Shown here one piece after another: positions 27,562-36,841 of a stretch of DNA of 64,000 bases; within the stretch, counting starts at the first letter, position 1, and every line of letters starts with the position of its first letter. The position numbers were made by a program, and so were the translations under genes. The DNA is from Caballeronia pedi (GTDB taxonomy: Bacteria > Pseudomonadota > Gammaproteobacteria > Burkholderiales > Burkholderiaceae): the NCBI RefSeq assembly GCF_001544915.2, contig NZ_FCOE02000042.1:1-64000 (forward strand), written 5' to 3'. Below the pieces are notes generated by a model. That model was given only the letters and a program-made list of their open reading frames with translations, had not been told where the DNA came from and did not search any database.

Positions 27562-27819
27562 TCAATGGTGTTGCGAGCGCGACTCGCGCTCCGGATCAGG
27601 ACGAGCGCGCACGTTACTCGCGATGTCTCCCCGGAGATCGCCACGCGGCGCGGGAGGAGAAGCATCGCGATTGCGGCCGGCGTTTTGCGACGCGGCCATC
27701 GAAGCCTTCGTGCTCACATGGAAATCGGAAGCCGAAGGCGGAGGTTGGGCCTGGCTCATCGCCGCAGTGCTCGTGAGGGCGATGAAAGCGCCGTGGACGA
27801 GCAGAGTCGATGCCTTCAT
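27562..27819 (-). CDS. Small secreted hypothetical protein
   Basis: An 85-residue protein with a probable Sec signal peptide (MKASTLLVHGAFIALTSTAA, cleavage near AMSQA). The mature part is polar and rich in Pro, Arg and Ser, probably disordered. No ribosome binding site of good quality precedes the ATG. Support comes from the signal peptide and a terminator downstream on the same strand. The 27820-28115 stretch upstream of it holds nothing else I can identify. Confidence 0.5.
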   Translation of the reverse strand: MKASTLLVHGAFIALTSTAAMSQAQPPPSASDFHVSTKASMAASQNAGRNRDASPPAPRGDLRGDIASNVRARPDPERESRSQHH

Positions 27820-28115
27820 GGTGGGAATCCTCGAAGCCTTCGTGAGGCTTGTTCGATTATTCACCAAGCTATGCTTCGAGCCGCCGGAGCGCTGTAAGGA
27901 ATAGTAAAGAGTTGTTTCGCCGTAGGCCGTGTGCGGCTTGTCCGTGTTACGACGTAACATCGGCGGCTGCGCAGCAGATCATAGCGCGCAACGGCTCATA
28001 GCCCGAGGCGCTGATTTCGGCGAAGAGGAAGCTCGCGCAGGGCGTGGTCTGCGCGAGCGGGTGAATTGTCTCAGTGAAGCCAGCGAGCGCCGGCTCCCGG
28101 CGGGAACAAAGATAC

Positions 28116-28517
28116 TCAGGCCATCTTGGCCGGCGCGCGCCACGATTCCGGGTTCGTCCAGAATGCGCCGCGCAGGCGATCGCGGCTCGGCGGCGCCGGC
28201 GGCTTCGCGGCGCTCGAACCGATACGTCCGCGCAACGACACTTCACGTCCGTTGCTGGAAAGGCGCTTCACGATCTCGGCCAGCGTGCCGTCCGCCTGCC
28301 ATTCGTCGAAGCGACGGCGGCAGGTCGGCGGGGACGGATAGCGTCCGGGCAGCTTCGACCAGCCTTCGCCCGTCGACAGCACCCACAACACCGCGTTGAC
28401 CACGGCTCGCGCCTCGACGCGCGGCCGTCCGCGCCGTTCGCTACGCGCCGGCTCGGAACAGAACAACGCCTCAACCAGCGCCCACTCGTTATCTCTCAAA
28501 TCGTCGAACAGCACCAT
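28116..28517 (-). CDS. Stand-alone transposase-N-terminus-like protein (DUF4096 type), copy A
   Basis: A 133-residue protein that matches the N-terminal DUF4096/IS5-type transposase domain: DNEWALVEALF at the start, then GRPRVEARAVVNAVLWVL, GWSKLPGRYPSPPTCRRRF and W about 70. The DDE catalytic domain is absent and no terminal inverted repeats were seen, so it is not a working transposase. After residue 90 it diverges into an Arg/Pro-rich tail. A related protein is encoded at 55852. GAGGTGAGAT precedes the ATG. It could be an IS remnant, but an intact frame with a good ribosome binding site favours a domesticated DNA-binding protein. Confidence 0.78.
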   Translation of the reverse strand: MVLFDDLRDNEWALVEALFCSEPARSERRGRPRVEARAVVNAVLWVLSTGEGWSKLPGRYPSPPTCRRRFDEWQADGTLAEIVKRLSSNGREVSLRGRIGSSAAKPPAPPSRDRLRGAFWTNPESWRAPAKMA

Positions 28518-28932
28518 ATCTCACCTCAGCGAAGCTAACCCCGGTGCGCTGCCCCGCGCCGCGCACTCTGGTCGGAATCCGATGAACGAATACCTGGGAA
28601 GGCCGGAGCGGTTGCGGCGGACGATGTTTCGATATAACCGCGTAATGACTCCGACCTCTGTGCGCAATGAAATGCGAGAACCGTGCCATGCATGTTGCGA
28701 AATCCGGGAAACCCGCATGGCAGTAGGCTGACGCGATGTCAGCATGGCCCGTATCAGACCCGAAACAGACTGATTAAGAAATCGGGACAATCACCAATCA
28801 AGTGCAATAGGCCCAGCAGACGTGCGTTTGCGCAATTTGCTGCACCGCAGCGAAACGTACGTTCGCGCATGAAATCACACCAATGACGGTCTATAATTCC
28901 GCATGAAACAGGGTCATTGATGAGCATTCGGA
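28518..28932. other. Intergenic region between DUF4096 copy A and the LysR gene
   Basis: This 415-bp stretch holds no gene I can support; short frames in it lack family-like sequence. Near the LysR end there is TATAAT (28892-28897), and CAATGAC (28881-28887) and GTCATTG (28913-28919) form a 7-bp inverted repeat 25 bases apart that straddles it. The repeat may be an operator for the LysR protein or another regulator. Confidence 0.4.
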
Positions 28933-29847
28933 ATGAGCGCGCCTTTGAACGTGACGTTGCGGCAGCTGCGCGTCTTCATCGAGGTATCGAGACTGCGCAG
29001 CTTCAGCCGCGCGGGCGATGAGATTGGTCTGACGCAATCGGCGGTCAGCCGCTGCGTCCGCGAACTGGAAGGCGAAATCGGCCTCAAGCTGATCGACCGG
29101 ACCACGCGCGAAGTCCAGTTGACGGATGTCGGCGTGAATCTCGTCGGCACCGTGTCGCGCCTGCTGGCGGATCTCGACGAAGCGCTGCGCGAAGTCCGCG
29201 ATCTCGGGCAGCAGCGCCGCGGGCGCGTGATCGTCGCGGCGAGCCCGACCGTTGCGTGCCGGTTGATGCCGCGTGTAATCGCGTCATGTCTGCGGCAGTT
29301 TCCTCTGATCAATCTGAGTCTGCGCGACGATGTCCAGTCCGATGTGCTGCGCAAGGTCAAGTCCGGCGAGGTCGACTTTGGTGTAGTGATCGGTCCGTTT
29401 TCGTCGGATGAGCTGCACGGCGAGCCCGTGATGACCGACTCCTTCTGTCTTGTCGTGCGGCGCGATCATCGACTCGGGCGTGAGGCCGCGGTGCAGTGGG
29501 AAGCACTCGCCGGCGAGCGGCTCGTGATGCTCGACTACGCATCCGGGAGCCGGCCGATCATAGACGCGGTGATGCAGGAGCATGGCGTCGAGGCGCATGT
29601 GGTGCAGGAGCTCGGCCACTCGGCGACGGTATTCGGGCTCGTCGAGGCGGGCGTCGGCGTGAGCGTGCTGCCGTGGCTCGCGCTGCCGCTGCCGGCGGAT
29701 TCGTCGCTGGTCGCGTTGCCGCTCGTGCCGCGCGCCGAACGGACCGTGGAGCTGGTGCGGCGGCGCGACCGTTCGCTGTCGCCCGCGGCGGAATCGGTCT
29801 GGTCGCTGATCGCGTCGCTGCCCGCGCGTGCGGAAGACCTCGAATGA
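28933..29847 (+). CDS. LysR family transcriptional regulator
   Basis: A 304-residue regulator with the N-terminal LysR helix-turn-helix (TLRQLRVFIEVSRLRSFSRA, then GLTQSAVSRCVRELE) and a periplasmic-binding-like effector domain from about residue 95. It stands 73 bases upstream of a PLP aminotransferase on the same strand, so it may regulate that gene in a feed-forward manner. The effector is unknown. Confidence 0.92.
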   Translation: MSAPLNVTLRQLRVFIEVSRLRSFSRAGDEIGLTQSAVSRCVRELEGEIGLKLIDRTTREVQLTDVGVNLVGTVSRLLADLDEALREVRDLGQQRRGRVIVAASPTVACRLMPRVIASCLRQFPLINLSLRDDVQSDVLRKVKSGEVDFGVVIGPFSSDELHGEPVMTDSFCLVVRRDHRLGREAAVQWEALAGERLVMLDYASGSRPIIDAVMQEHGVEAHVVQELGHSATVFGLVEAGVGVSVLPWLALPLPADSSLVALPLVPRAERTVELVRRRDRSLSPAAESVWSLIASLPARAEDLE

Positions 29848-29920
29848 CGCCGCAGCGCGTCCCGAAAGATACGGCGCGCGCGTTAGACTCTATTTTTAAG
29901 ACAAGACGACGGGGCAGGCG

Positions 29921-31162
29921 ATGAGCGAATCGGAAGGAGCGGTGGTCAGCGAACTGAGCCAGCTGGCAGGCGCGCACGGGTTCGGTGCGCCCAATGCGCG
30001 GGACGCCGTGCGGGCGCTGAGGCCGTCGCAGATCCGCGAGGTCGCGAACGCCGGCTTCGGCGTCGCGGACGTGCTGCCGTTCTGGTTCGGCGAATCGGAT
30101 CGCGTGACACCCGAATTCATCCGCGACGCCGCGAGCCGCGCGCTCGCCGACGGCGCCACGTTCTACACGCACAACCTCGGCATCGCGCCGCTGCGCGAAT
30201 CGCTCAGCCGCTACGTGAGCGCGCTGCACGGCCCGACCACGCCCGCGCACATCGCCGTGACGAGCGCCGGCGTGAATGCGCTGATGCTGGCGGCGCAACT
30301 CGTCGTCGGCGCGGGCGATCGCGTCGTCGCCGTGACGCCGCTGTGGCCGAACCTCGTCGAGATTCCGAAGATCCTCGGTGCGAGCGTCGATACCGTTGCG
30401 CTGGACTACGGCGCGCGCGGCTGGACGCTCGATCTGGATCGCCTGCTCGCGACGCTCACCCCGGGCACGCGGATGCTGATGATCAACTCGCCGAACAATC
30501 CGACCGGCTGGACGATGACCCGCGAGCAGCAGCGCACCGTACTGGAGCATTGCCGGCGTCACGGCATCTGGATCGTCGCCGACGAAGTCTACGAGCGTCT
30601 GTATTACGGAAATGGCGCGCCCGGGCAGGCGGCGCCGTCGTTTCTCGATCTCGCCGCACGCGACGAACGCGTGATCGCGGTGAACTCGTTCTCGAAGGCA
30701 TGGCTCATGACGGGCTGGCGGCTCGGCTGGCTCGTCGCGCCGACGCAACTGATGGACGATCTCGGCAAGCTGGTGGAATACAACACGTCGTGCGCGCCGT
30801 CGTTCGTGCAGCAGGCGGGCGTCGTCGCGGTGGACGAGGGCGAGCGCTTCACCCAGGCGCTCGTCGCCGATCTGCGCGCGAGCCGCGATCATCTGGTCGC
30901 GGCCTTGCAGGCGGTCGAAGGCGTCGACGTGCGTGCGCCCGACGGCGCGATGTATCTGTTCTTTTCGCTGCCGGGCGCGCGGAGCAGCCTGGCGCTGTGC
31001 AAGTCGCTCGTGCGCGAGGCTGGCCTCGGGCTTGCGCCGGGCAGCGCGTTCGGACCGGAAGGCGAAGGGTTCGTGCGCTGGTGTTATGCGTGCGATCCCG
31101 TGCGGCTCGACGCGGGCGTCGAGCGGTTGCAGCGTTTCCTGGCGGCGCGCGGCGTCGCTTGA
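29921..31162 (+). CDS. PLP-dependent aminotransferase, class I/II
   Basis: A 413-residue fold-type I aminotransferase. The PLP-binding Lys is in NSFSKAWLMTGWRLGW near residue 262, and NSPNNPTGW near 188 and ADEVYERLYY near 220 are the class I/II motifs. The N-terminus is about 25 residues longer than typical. The substrate cannot be set from sequence; proteins like this include aspartate- and aromatic-type enzymes. It follows a LysR regulator that may control it. Confidence 0.9.
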   Translation: MSESEGAVVSELSQLAGAHGFGAPNARDAVRALRPSQIREVANAGFGVADVLPFWFGESDRVTPEFIRDAASRALADGATFYTHNLGIAPLRESLSRYVSALHGPTTPAHIAVTSAGVNALMLAAQLVVGAGDRVVAVTPLWPNLVEIPKILGASVDTVALDYGARGWTLDLDRLLATLTPGTRMLMINSPNNPTGWTMTREQQRTVLEHCRRHGIWIVADEVYERLYYGNGAPGQAAPSFLDLAARDERVIAVNSFSKAWLMTGWRLGWLVAPTQLMDDLGKLVEYNTSCAPSFVQQAGVVAVDEGERFTQALVADLRASRDHLVAALQAVEGVDVRAPDGAMYLFFSLPGARSSLALCKSLVREAGLGLAPGSAFGPEGEGFVRWCYACDPVRLDAGVERLQRFLAARGVA

Positions 31163-31491
31163 GCCGTGTGGGCGTCAAGTGAGTTCGAACGCAATGAAGC
31201 GTTCACCTTTACGCCCCGGTTGTTTTTGCGTAATATGGCGCTCAGTCACGCGCTTTCGCCTATGAAAGCGCCACCTCGTCCGGCTGGGATGGCCCGGCGA
31301 TCGCTCACCGGTCGCCCGAATCTGCCTCTCCCCGGTGCGTGCTCCCAATCAATATGACCGATTACAATCGGGCGAGCGCGTCTTGAAACTCCGCGTCCAG
31401 TTTTATCGTTCGCACCATTTTGGTAGCGTTCGGTCGCGCGCAAGCTCGATTTGAATTGAATCATTGACCATACAGGGTTGACCCAAGCTGC
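31163..31491 (+). other. Intergenic region before scpB
   Basis: A 329-bp stretch without a supported gene. The best promoter-like element is TACAAT (31363-31368) without a good -35. Short frames here are not conserved-looking. No terminator with a T run follows the aminotransferase stop. Confidence 0.4.
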
Positions 31492-32421
31492 ATGAATACC
31501 CAAGAGGCGAAGATCGTCCTCGAGACTGCCTTGATTTGCGCGCAGGAACCGCTGAGGCTGAATGAATTGCGCAAGCTGTTCGCCGATGACATCTCGGCGG
31601 ACACCGTTCGCACGTTGCTCGAAGCGCTCAAGACCGACTGGTCGGGCCGCGGCGTGGAACTGGTGACGCTCGCTTCGGGCTGGCGTTTTCAAAGCAAGCC
31701 CGCGATGCGGACCTATCTCGACCGGCTGCATCCGGAGAAGCCGCCCAAGTATTCGCGGGCCGTACTCGAAACGTTGGCGATCATTGCGTATCGTCAACCG
31801 GTGACGCGGGGCGATATCGAAGAGATTCGCGGCGTGACGGTCAACACGCAGGTCGTGAAGCAGCTGGAGGACCGTAGCTGGATCGAGGTGATCGGACATC
31901 GCGACGTGCCGGGCCGCCCGGCGCTGTACGCGACGACCAAGCAGTTCCTCGACGACCTCGGCCTGACCGCGCTCGACGAACTGCCGGCGCTGGACAATCC
32001 GTCGGCGCAATTCGAGGCGTCGCTGCTCGCGCAGCATTCGATCGACTTTCCCGATAGCGTCGCTGGCGACGCGAAAGCGCCGAACGCCGGGGAACACGAT
32101 GCCGCAGCGCAGGTCAACGCCGATGCGGCGGTGGAACCGGCGCAAACCGAAGCATCCGGCAGCGATGAGAGCGCCGCCGGCGTGCCCGCGGAGCCAGAAG
32201 CAACAGAAGAACCGCAAGACAGACTCGGAACGGAACATGTGCACGCGCGCGATGAGCGCGTCGCATCGCCGTCCGGGATTCACGCGCAGCCGCTGAGCGC
32301 CGCGCACGAGACGCACGCCGCGCCCGTGCCGATGCCGCGTGAAGAGGAAGCAGCAGCGAGTCCATCGAACGACGCCGAACTGGACGACGACTCCGAAGAA
32401 CCGACGGCGCGCCGCGCCTGA
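31492..32421 (+). CDS. scpB: Segregation and condensation protein ScpB
   Basis: A 309-residue SMC partner. Residues 1-175 hold the two winged helices ([58 protein letters not shown]). Residues about 180-309 are an acidic Ala/Glu/Pro-rich, probably disordered tail absent from the usual 180-200-residue ScpB. scpA is not adjacent; rluB follows, an arrangement common in this group. The complex organises the chromosome. Confidence 0.94.
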   Translation: MNTQEAKIVLETALICAQEPLRLNELRKLFADDISADTVRTLLEALKTDWSGRGVELVTLASGWRFQSKPAMRTYLDRLHPEKPPKYSRAVLETLAIIAYRQPVTRGDIEEIRGVTVNTQVVKQLEDRSWIEVIGHRDVPGRPALYATTKQFLDDLGLTALDELPALDNPSAQFEASLLAQHSIDFPDSVAGDAKAPNAGEHDAAAQVNADAAVEPAQTEASGSDESAAGVPAEPEATEEPQDRLGTEHVHARDERVASPSGIHAQPLSAAHETHAAPVPMPREEEAAASPSNDAELDDDSEEPTARRA

Positions 32422-32552
32422 CGCAAATTGCATGGCCCCTGATTTCGCAACCCGGCTCTCCATAAAGATCATTTCGAGACGACCAGCCGGAGCGATCAGC
32501 GGATTTTTAGACGCGCCCGCGACGGGCGCGCGATTCGACATTTGAGGTTGTT

Positions 32553-34442
32553 TTGACACACTCCCACGACAGCGATTCGCCTGAATCCGCGCGCCCCGTG
32601 CACGCCGCGGACGCACCTGAGTCGGCCGACGCCGGCGAACGCACGCGCACCGATCGCGCCGATGAAGGCGGCGAGGGCGACGACCGTCCGCGCCGCGGAC
32701 TGCGCCGCGGGCCGCGCAGTCTGATCGCACGGCGTCGCGCTGTCGCGAAGACCAAGGGTGCCGAAGGCGCGCCGGCCGCCGTCGACGAGACGCCGCCCGA
32801 TGGCGTCGTCGCCGCGCCGGTGCGCGCACCGCGCAAGGACCCGGCCGCGAGGCCGCGCAAGAGCGAAGGGGCGAATCCGCGCGGCCGCAAGAACGCGCGC
32901 GCCGCCGAGGCTGGCGAGATCCCCGTCGAAGCAACCGATGAAGCCGTGCCGCAAGCCGCCGCGCCCGCGCCGCGTGAAGGCGGCCGACGCAAGAGCCCGC
33001 AGCAGCCCAAGCGCGGCAAGCGCAACGACGCGGGCCCCGCGACGGTCGAGAGCGCGGCCGCTGCCGCCGTCGACGACGTCTTCGCCTACGTGACCTCGCC
33101 GGCCTTCGACGCCGACAACGGCTCGGGCGGCGTGCGCGCTCCGATGCTGCGACGCGGCCGCAACGCCCCGCAGCAGAAGCGCGTGCTGGAACCGGACGAC
33201 GACGCACCGAAGCTGCACAAGGTGCTCGCCGACGCGGGCATGGGCTCGCGCCGCGACATGGAAGAACTGATCATCGCCGGGCGCGTCTCGGTGAACGGCG
33301 AGCCGGCCCACATCGGCCAGCGCATCATGCCGTCGGATCAGGTGCGCATCAACGGCAAGCCGCTCAAGCGCAAGCTCGCGAGCAAGCCGCCGCGCATCCT
33401 GCTCTATCACAAGCCGACGGGCGAGATCGTCAGCCACGCGGACCCGGAAGGCCGTCCGTCCGTGTTCGATAAACTGCCGTCGATGAAAACGGCCAAGTGG
33501 CTCGCGGTCGGGCGCCTCGACTTCAACACGGAAGGCCTGCTGCTGCTCACGACCTCGGGCGATCTGGCGAACCGCTTCATGCACCCGCGCTACAGCGTCG
33601 AGCGTGAATACGCGGTGCGCGTGGTCGGCCAGTTGTCGGAGGGGATGAAGCAGAAGCTCCTGAAGGGCGTCGAACTCGATGACGGTCCCGCCAACTTCCT
33701 GCGCATTCAGGACGGCGGCGGCGAAGGCACGAATCACTGGTATCACGTCGCGCTGGCCGAAGGTCGCAACCGCGAGGTGCGTCGCATGTTCGAGGCGGCC
33801 GGTCTGATGGTGAGCCGTCTGATCCGTACGCGTCACGGCCCGATCGCGCTGCCGCGAGGCCTGAAGCGTGGCCGCTGGGAAGAGCTCGAGGACAATCAGG
33901 TGCGCAGCCTGATGGAGTCGGTCGGTCTGAAGCTGCCGACGGCCGAGAAGGGCGCACGCAGTTCCGCGCCGCGTGTGCAACCCGACCCGATGCAGACGTC
34001 GATGGGCTTCATCACGCGCGAGCCGGTGCTGAGTTCGCACTCGCGCATGACGCAGCAGCAGACGCCGGGGGGACGTGGCGGGAGGCGCGGTCAGCCGGGC
34101 GGTGTGGCCGGCGGTTTCGGACTCGGCGGCACGGGTGGATTCGGCGGCAACGCGGGCGCCGGCAATGCCGGCGGCATGGGCCGCCGCGGCGGTCGCGAGG
34201 CGAACGGCAACCGCGTCGGCAACGAGCCGAACGGCAATCGTGCGAACGGCGCCCGTCCGGGTCCGCGCGGTCCTCGTCCGCAAGGCGCGCCGCAGGGCGT
34301 GGGCGGCGCGGGCAAGCGCGCCGCGGGCGGCGGCAACGCACCGCGCGGCAATCGCCAGGGCGGTGCACAGCAGGGCGCCGGGCAAGGCAAGGCTGGAGGC
34401 GGCGCCAACCGTGGCACGCGCAATCGCTCGCGCGGACGCTGA
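32553..34442 (+). CDS. rluB: 23S rRNA pseudouridine synthase RluB with long disordered ends
   Basis: The conserved core starts with an S4 RNA-binding domain near residue 219 ([20 protein letters not shown]) and the pseudouridine synthase domain, with catalytic Asp in [15 protein letters not shown] near 325. RluB makes pseudouridine 2605 of 23S rRNA. The start is TTG: GAGG lies 5 bases upstream and no ATG precedes the core in a better place. A 215-residue Arg/Ala/Pro-rich N-terminal extension and a 150-residue Gly/Arg/Asn-rich tail make it 629 residues, about twice E. coli RluB. Confidence 0.92.
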   Translation: MTHSHDSDSPESARPVHAADAPESADAGERTRTDRADEGGEGDDRPRRGLRRGPRSLIARRRAVAKTKGAEGAPAAVDETPPDGVVAAPVRAPRKDPAARPRKSEGANPRGRKNARAAEAGEIPVEATDEAVPQAAAPAPREGGRRKSPQQPKRGKRNDAGPATVESAAAAAVDDVFAYVTSPAFDADNGSGGVRAPMLRRGRNAPQQKRVLEPDDDAPKLHKVLADAGMGSRRDMEELIIAGRVSVNGEPAHIGQRIMPSDQVRINGKPLKRKLASKPPRILLYHKPTGEIVSHADPEGRPSVFDKLPSMKTAKWLAVGRLDFNTEGLLLLTTSGDLANRFMHPRYSVEREYAVRVVGQLSEGMKQKLLKGVELDDGPANFLRIQDGGGEGTNHWYHVALAEGRNREVRRMFEAAGLMVSRLIRTRHGPIALPRGLKRGRWEELEDNQVRSLMESVGLKLPTAEKGARSSAPRVQPDPMQTSMGFITREPVLSSHSRMTQQQTPGGRGGRRGQPGGVAGGFGLGGTGGFGGNAGAGNAGGMGRRGGREANGNRVGNEPNGNRANGARPGPRGPRPQGAPQGVGGAGKRAAGGGNAPRGNRQGGAQQGAGQGKAGGGANRGTRNRSRGR

Positions 34443-34603
34443 TCGCGAGAAAAGCGCAGAGAAATGTAAAGACGTCGCGGGCGCGCGGGTGCGAGGCATC
34501 GGACCTGCTGCCGGCGACGAAAAACACGCGCTGCGCGCCTCGGGATAGCGCAATCGAAACGACGTGAAATCGGTCACAACGGACCCGAAAGCGCGTGGTA
34601 CGT

Positions 34604-34715
34604 TTGCGTTTATCCTGAAAAATGGCTAAAATCATGAAGTCGCTGGGCACGTAGTTTTTTCTGCCCCAAGTGCGGCCTCGGTTGAAGAAGATGGGCGTTG
34701 CGCCCATTTTTTTTT
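34604..34715 (+). promoter_or_regulatory. rimP-nusA-infB promoter with an early intrinsic terminator (putative attenuator)
   Basis: TTGCGT (34604-34609) and TAAAAT (34627-34632) with 17-bp spacing form a good sigma-70 promoter. About 50 bases after the expected start, ATGGGCG (34691-34697) and CGCCCAT (34701-34707) form a terminator hairpin with eight T (34708-34715). An earlier hairpin pairs GGGCA (34645-34649) with TGCCC (34662-34666). TGGGC at 34644-34648 could pair instead with GCCCA at 34702-34706, which would break the terminator, so alternative folds exist. The rest of the 34443-34817 gap holds a hairpin (AGGTGTT 34777-34783 with AACACCT 34801-34807) just before the rimP ribosome binding site. 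Confidence 0.7.
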
Positions 34716-34817
34716 GGCTTTTCGGTTCGGCATCTCGGGAGCAGGGGTGCGCGCCCGCATGAAGGCGCTCGCCCGCAGGTGTTTCGGCGTGGAGCGCGCG
34801 AACACCTTGGAGTTACT

Positions 34818-35276
34818 GTGCAACTGACGGAATTGATAGAAACCACGGTCTCGGGCCTGGGCTACGAGCTTGTCGATCTCGAGCGTTCGGGAGGCGGCAT
34901 GCTGCGTATATATATCGACCAGCCGGCTGGTATCGCCATCGAAGACTGCGAGAAGGTCACACGTCAGCTCCAATACTTGCTCGAAGTCGAAAATATCGAT
35001 TACGACCGGCTCGAAGTATCGTCGCCGGGACTCGATCGTCCGCTCAGGAAACTGGCGCATTTCGAGCGCTTCGCGGGGAGCGAAGTCTCCATCACGTTGA
35101 AAAAGCCGCTGGACGGGCGCAAGTCGTTCCGTGGCATCTTGCACGCGCCGGACGGCGAAAAGATCGGTTTGGAATTTGAAGGGAAGGACGGCGCCGCGAT
35201 GCTCGATTTCACGCTCGCGGACCTCGATAAGGCACGTCTCGTTCCCAAGGTTGATTTTAGGAGCCGCAAACAATGA
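34818..35276 (+). CDS. rimP: Ribosome maturation factor RimP
   Basis: A 152-residue 30S assembly factor. The start is GTG ([20 protein letters not shown]), with TTGGAG before it; in-frame starts further upstream add non-conserved sequence. SSPGLDRPL near residue 70 is the RimP signature. First gene of the rimP-nusA-infB-rbfA-truB operon; its stop overlaps the nusA ATG (ATGA). Confidence 0.96.
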   Translation: MQLTELIETTVSGLGYELVDLERSGGGMLRIYIDQPAGIAIEDCEKVTRQLQYLLEVENIDYDRLEVSSPGLDRPLRKLAHFERFAGSEVSITLKKPLDGRKSFRGILHAPDGEKIGLEFEGKDGAAMLDFTLADLDKARLVPKVDFRSRKQ

Positions 35277-36748
35277 GTCGCGAAGTATTGATGCTGGCGG
35301 ATGCGCTGGCACGCGAAAAGAACGTCAACAAGGACGTCGTGTACGCAGCGCTGGAAGCTGCGCTTGCTTCCGCAACGAAGAAGCTCTTCGAGGAAGACGT
35401 GGATATCCGCGTCGCCATCGACCGTGAGAGCGGCGAGCATGAAACCTTCCGACGCTGGCGTGTCGTGCCGGACGAGGCCGGCCTGCAAGAGCCGGATCAG
35501 GAAATCCTGTTGTTCGAAGCGAAGGAACAGAAGCCGGACGCCGAGGTGGACGACTTCATCGAGGAGCCGATTCCGTCGATCGAATTCGGCCGTATCGGCG
35601 CGCAGGCCGCCAAGCAGGTGATCCTGCAGAAGGTGCGCGACGCCGAGCGCGAGCAGATCCTGAACGACTTCCTCGAGCGCGGCGAAAAGATCATGACCGG
35701 CTCGGTGAAGCGCCTGGACAAGGGCAACTTCATCGTCGAATCGGGCCGCGTCGAGGCGCTGCTGCGCCGCGACCAGCTGATCCCGAAGGAAAACCTGCGC
35801 GTGGGCGACCGCGTGCGCGCGTATATCGCGAAGGTCGACCGCACCGCGCGCGGCCCGCAGATCGAACTCTCGCGCACCGCGCCCGAGTTCCTGATGAAGC
35901 TGTTCGAGCTGGAAGTGCCGGAAATCGAACAAGGTCTGCTGGAAATCAAGGCAGCCGCGCGCGATCCCGGCGTGCGTGCGAAAATCGGTGTGATTGCCTA
36001 CGACAAGCGCATCGACCCGATCGGCACGTGCGTCGGCATCCGCGGCTCGCGCGTGCAGGCCGTGCGCAACGAGCTCGGTGGCGAGAACGTCGACATCGTG
36101 CTATGGTCGGAAGACCCCGCGCAGTTCGTGATCGGCGCCCTCGCGCCGGCAGCCGTCCAGTCGATCGTCGTCGATGAAGAAAAGCATGCGATGGACGTCG
36201 TCGTGGACGAAAACGAACTCGCCGTCGCCATCGGCCGTGCCGGCCAGAACGTGAGGCTCGCCTCCGAACTCACCGGCTGGCAGATCAACATCATGACGCC
36301 GGACGAGTCTGCGCTAAAGCAAAACGAAGAGCGCGGCAAGTTGCGCGAACTGTTCATGGCGCGTCTGGATGTCGACGAGGAAGTCGCCGACATCCTGATC
36401 GACGAAGGCTTCACGAGCCTCGAAGAAATCGCCTACGTGCCGCTCAACGAAATGCTCGAAATCGAAGCCTTCGACGAAGACACCGTGCACGAGCTGCGTA
36501 ACCGCTCGCGCGACGCGCTGCTCACGATGGCGATCGCAAACGAAGAGAAAGTGGAAGGCGTCGCGCTCGATCTGAAGAGCCTCGACGGCATGGACAACGA
36601 GCTGCTGGCCAAGCTCGCGGAGCACCAGATTCAGACCCGCGACGACCTCGCGGAGCTGGCAGTCGATGAAGTGGTCGAAATGACCGGTATGGAAGAGGAT
36701 GCCGCTAAGGCGTTGATCATGAAAGCACGTGAACACTGGTTCCAGTGA
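35273..36748 (+). CDS. nusA: Transcription termination/antitermination factor NusA
   Basis: A 491-residue NusA: N-terminal RNA-polymerase-binding domain (1-125), S1 domain (about 135-200), two KH domains (about 230-345; [20 protein letters not shown]) and two C-terminal acidic repeats (about 365-491). It controls pausing, termination and rRNA antitermination. It overlaps rimP by 4 bases. Since NusA acts on hairpin-dependent termination, it may feed back on the leader at 34691. Confidence 0.98.
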   Translation: MSREVLMLADALAREKNVNKDVVYAALEAALASATKKLFEEDVDIRVAIDRESGEHETFRRWRVVPDEAGLQEPDQEILLFEAKEQKPDAEVDDFIEEPIPSIEFGRIGAQAAKQVILQKVRDAEREQILNDFLERGEKIMTGSVKRLDKGNFIVESGRVEALLRRDQLIPKENLRVGDRVRAYIAKVDRTARGPQIELSRTAPEFLMKLFELEVPEIEQGLLEIKAAARDPGVRAKIGVIAYDKRIDPIGTCVGIRGSRVQAVRNELGGENVDIVLWSEDPAQFVIGALAPAAVQSIVVDEEKHAMDVVVDENELAVAIGRAGQNVRLASELTGWQINIMTPDESALKQNEERGKLRELFMARLDVDEEVADILIDEGFTSLEEIAYVPLNEMLEIEAFDEDTVHELRNRSRDALLTMAIANEEKVEGVALDLKSLDGMDNELLAKLAEHQIQTRDDLAELAVDEVVEMTGMEEDAAKALIMKAREHWFQ

Positions 36749-36841
36749 GAAATGACCATGGCGCACTGATATTTGGCGGCCTGTCTGGCCGCGTGACCCC
36801 GATCTAACCGCAAGGATCTGTCCTTGCATCAAGAGGAATGA

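Noticed and set aside
28116-28517. A complete insertion sequence around the DUF4096 frame
   Set aside because: No DDE domain, no terminal inverted repeats and no target duplication were visible on either side.
34634-34654. Six-codon frame ATG-AAG-TCG-CTG-GGC-ACG-TAG in the rimP leader, a possible leader peptide
   Set aside because: Its ATG directly follows the -10 box and would lie upstream of the expected transcription start; it has no ribosome binding site.
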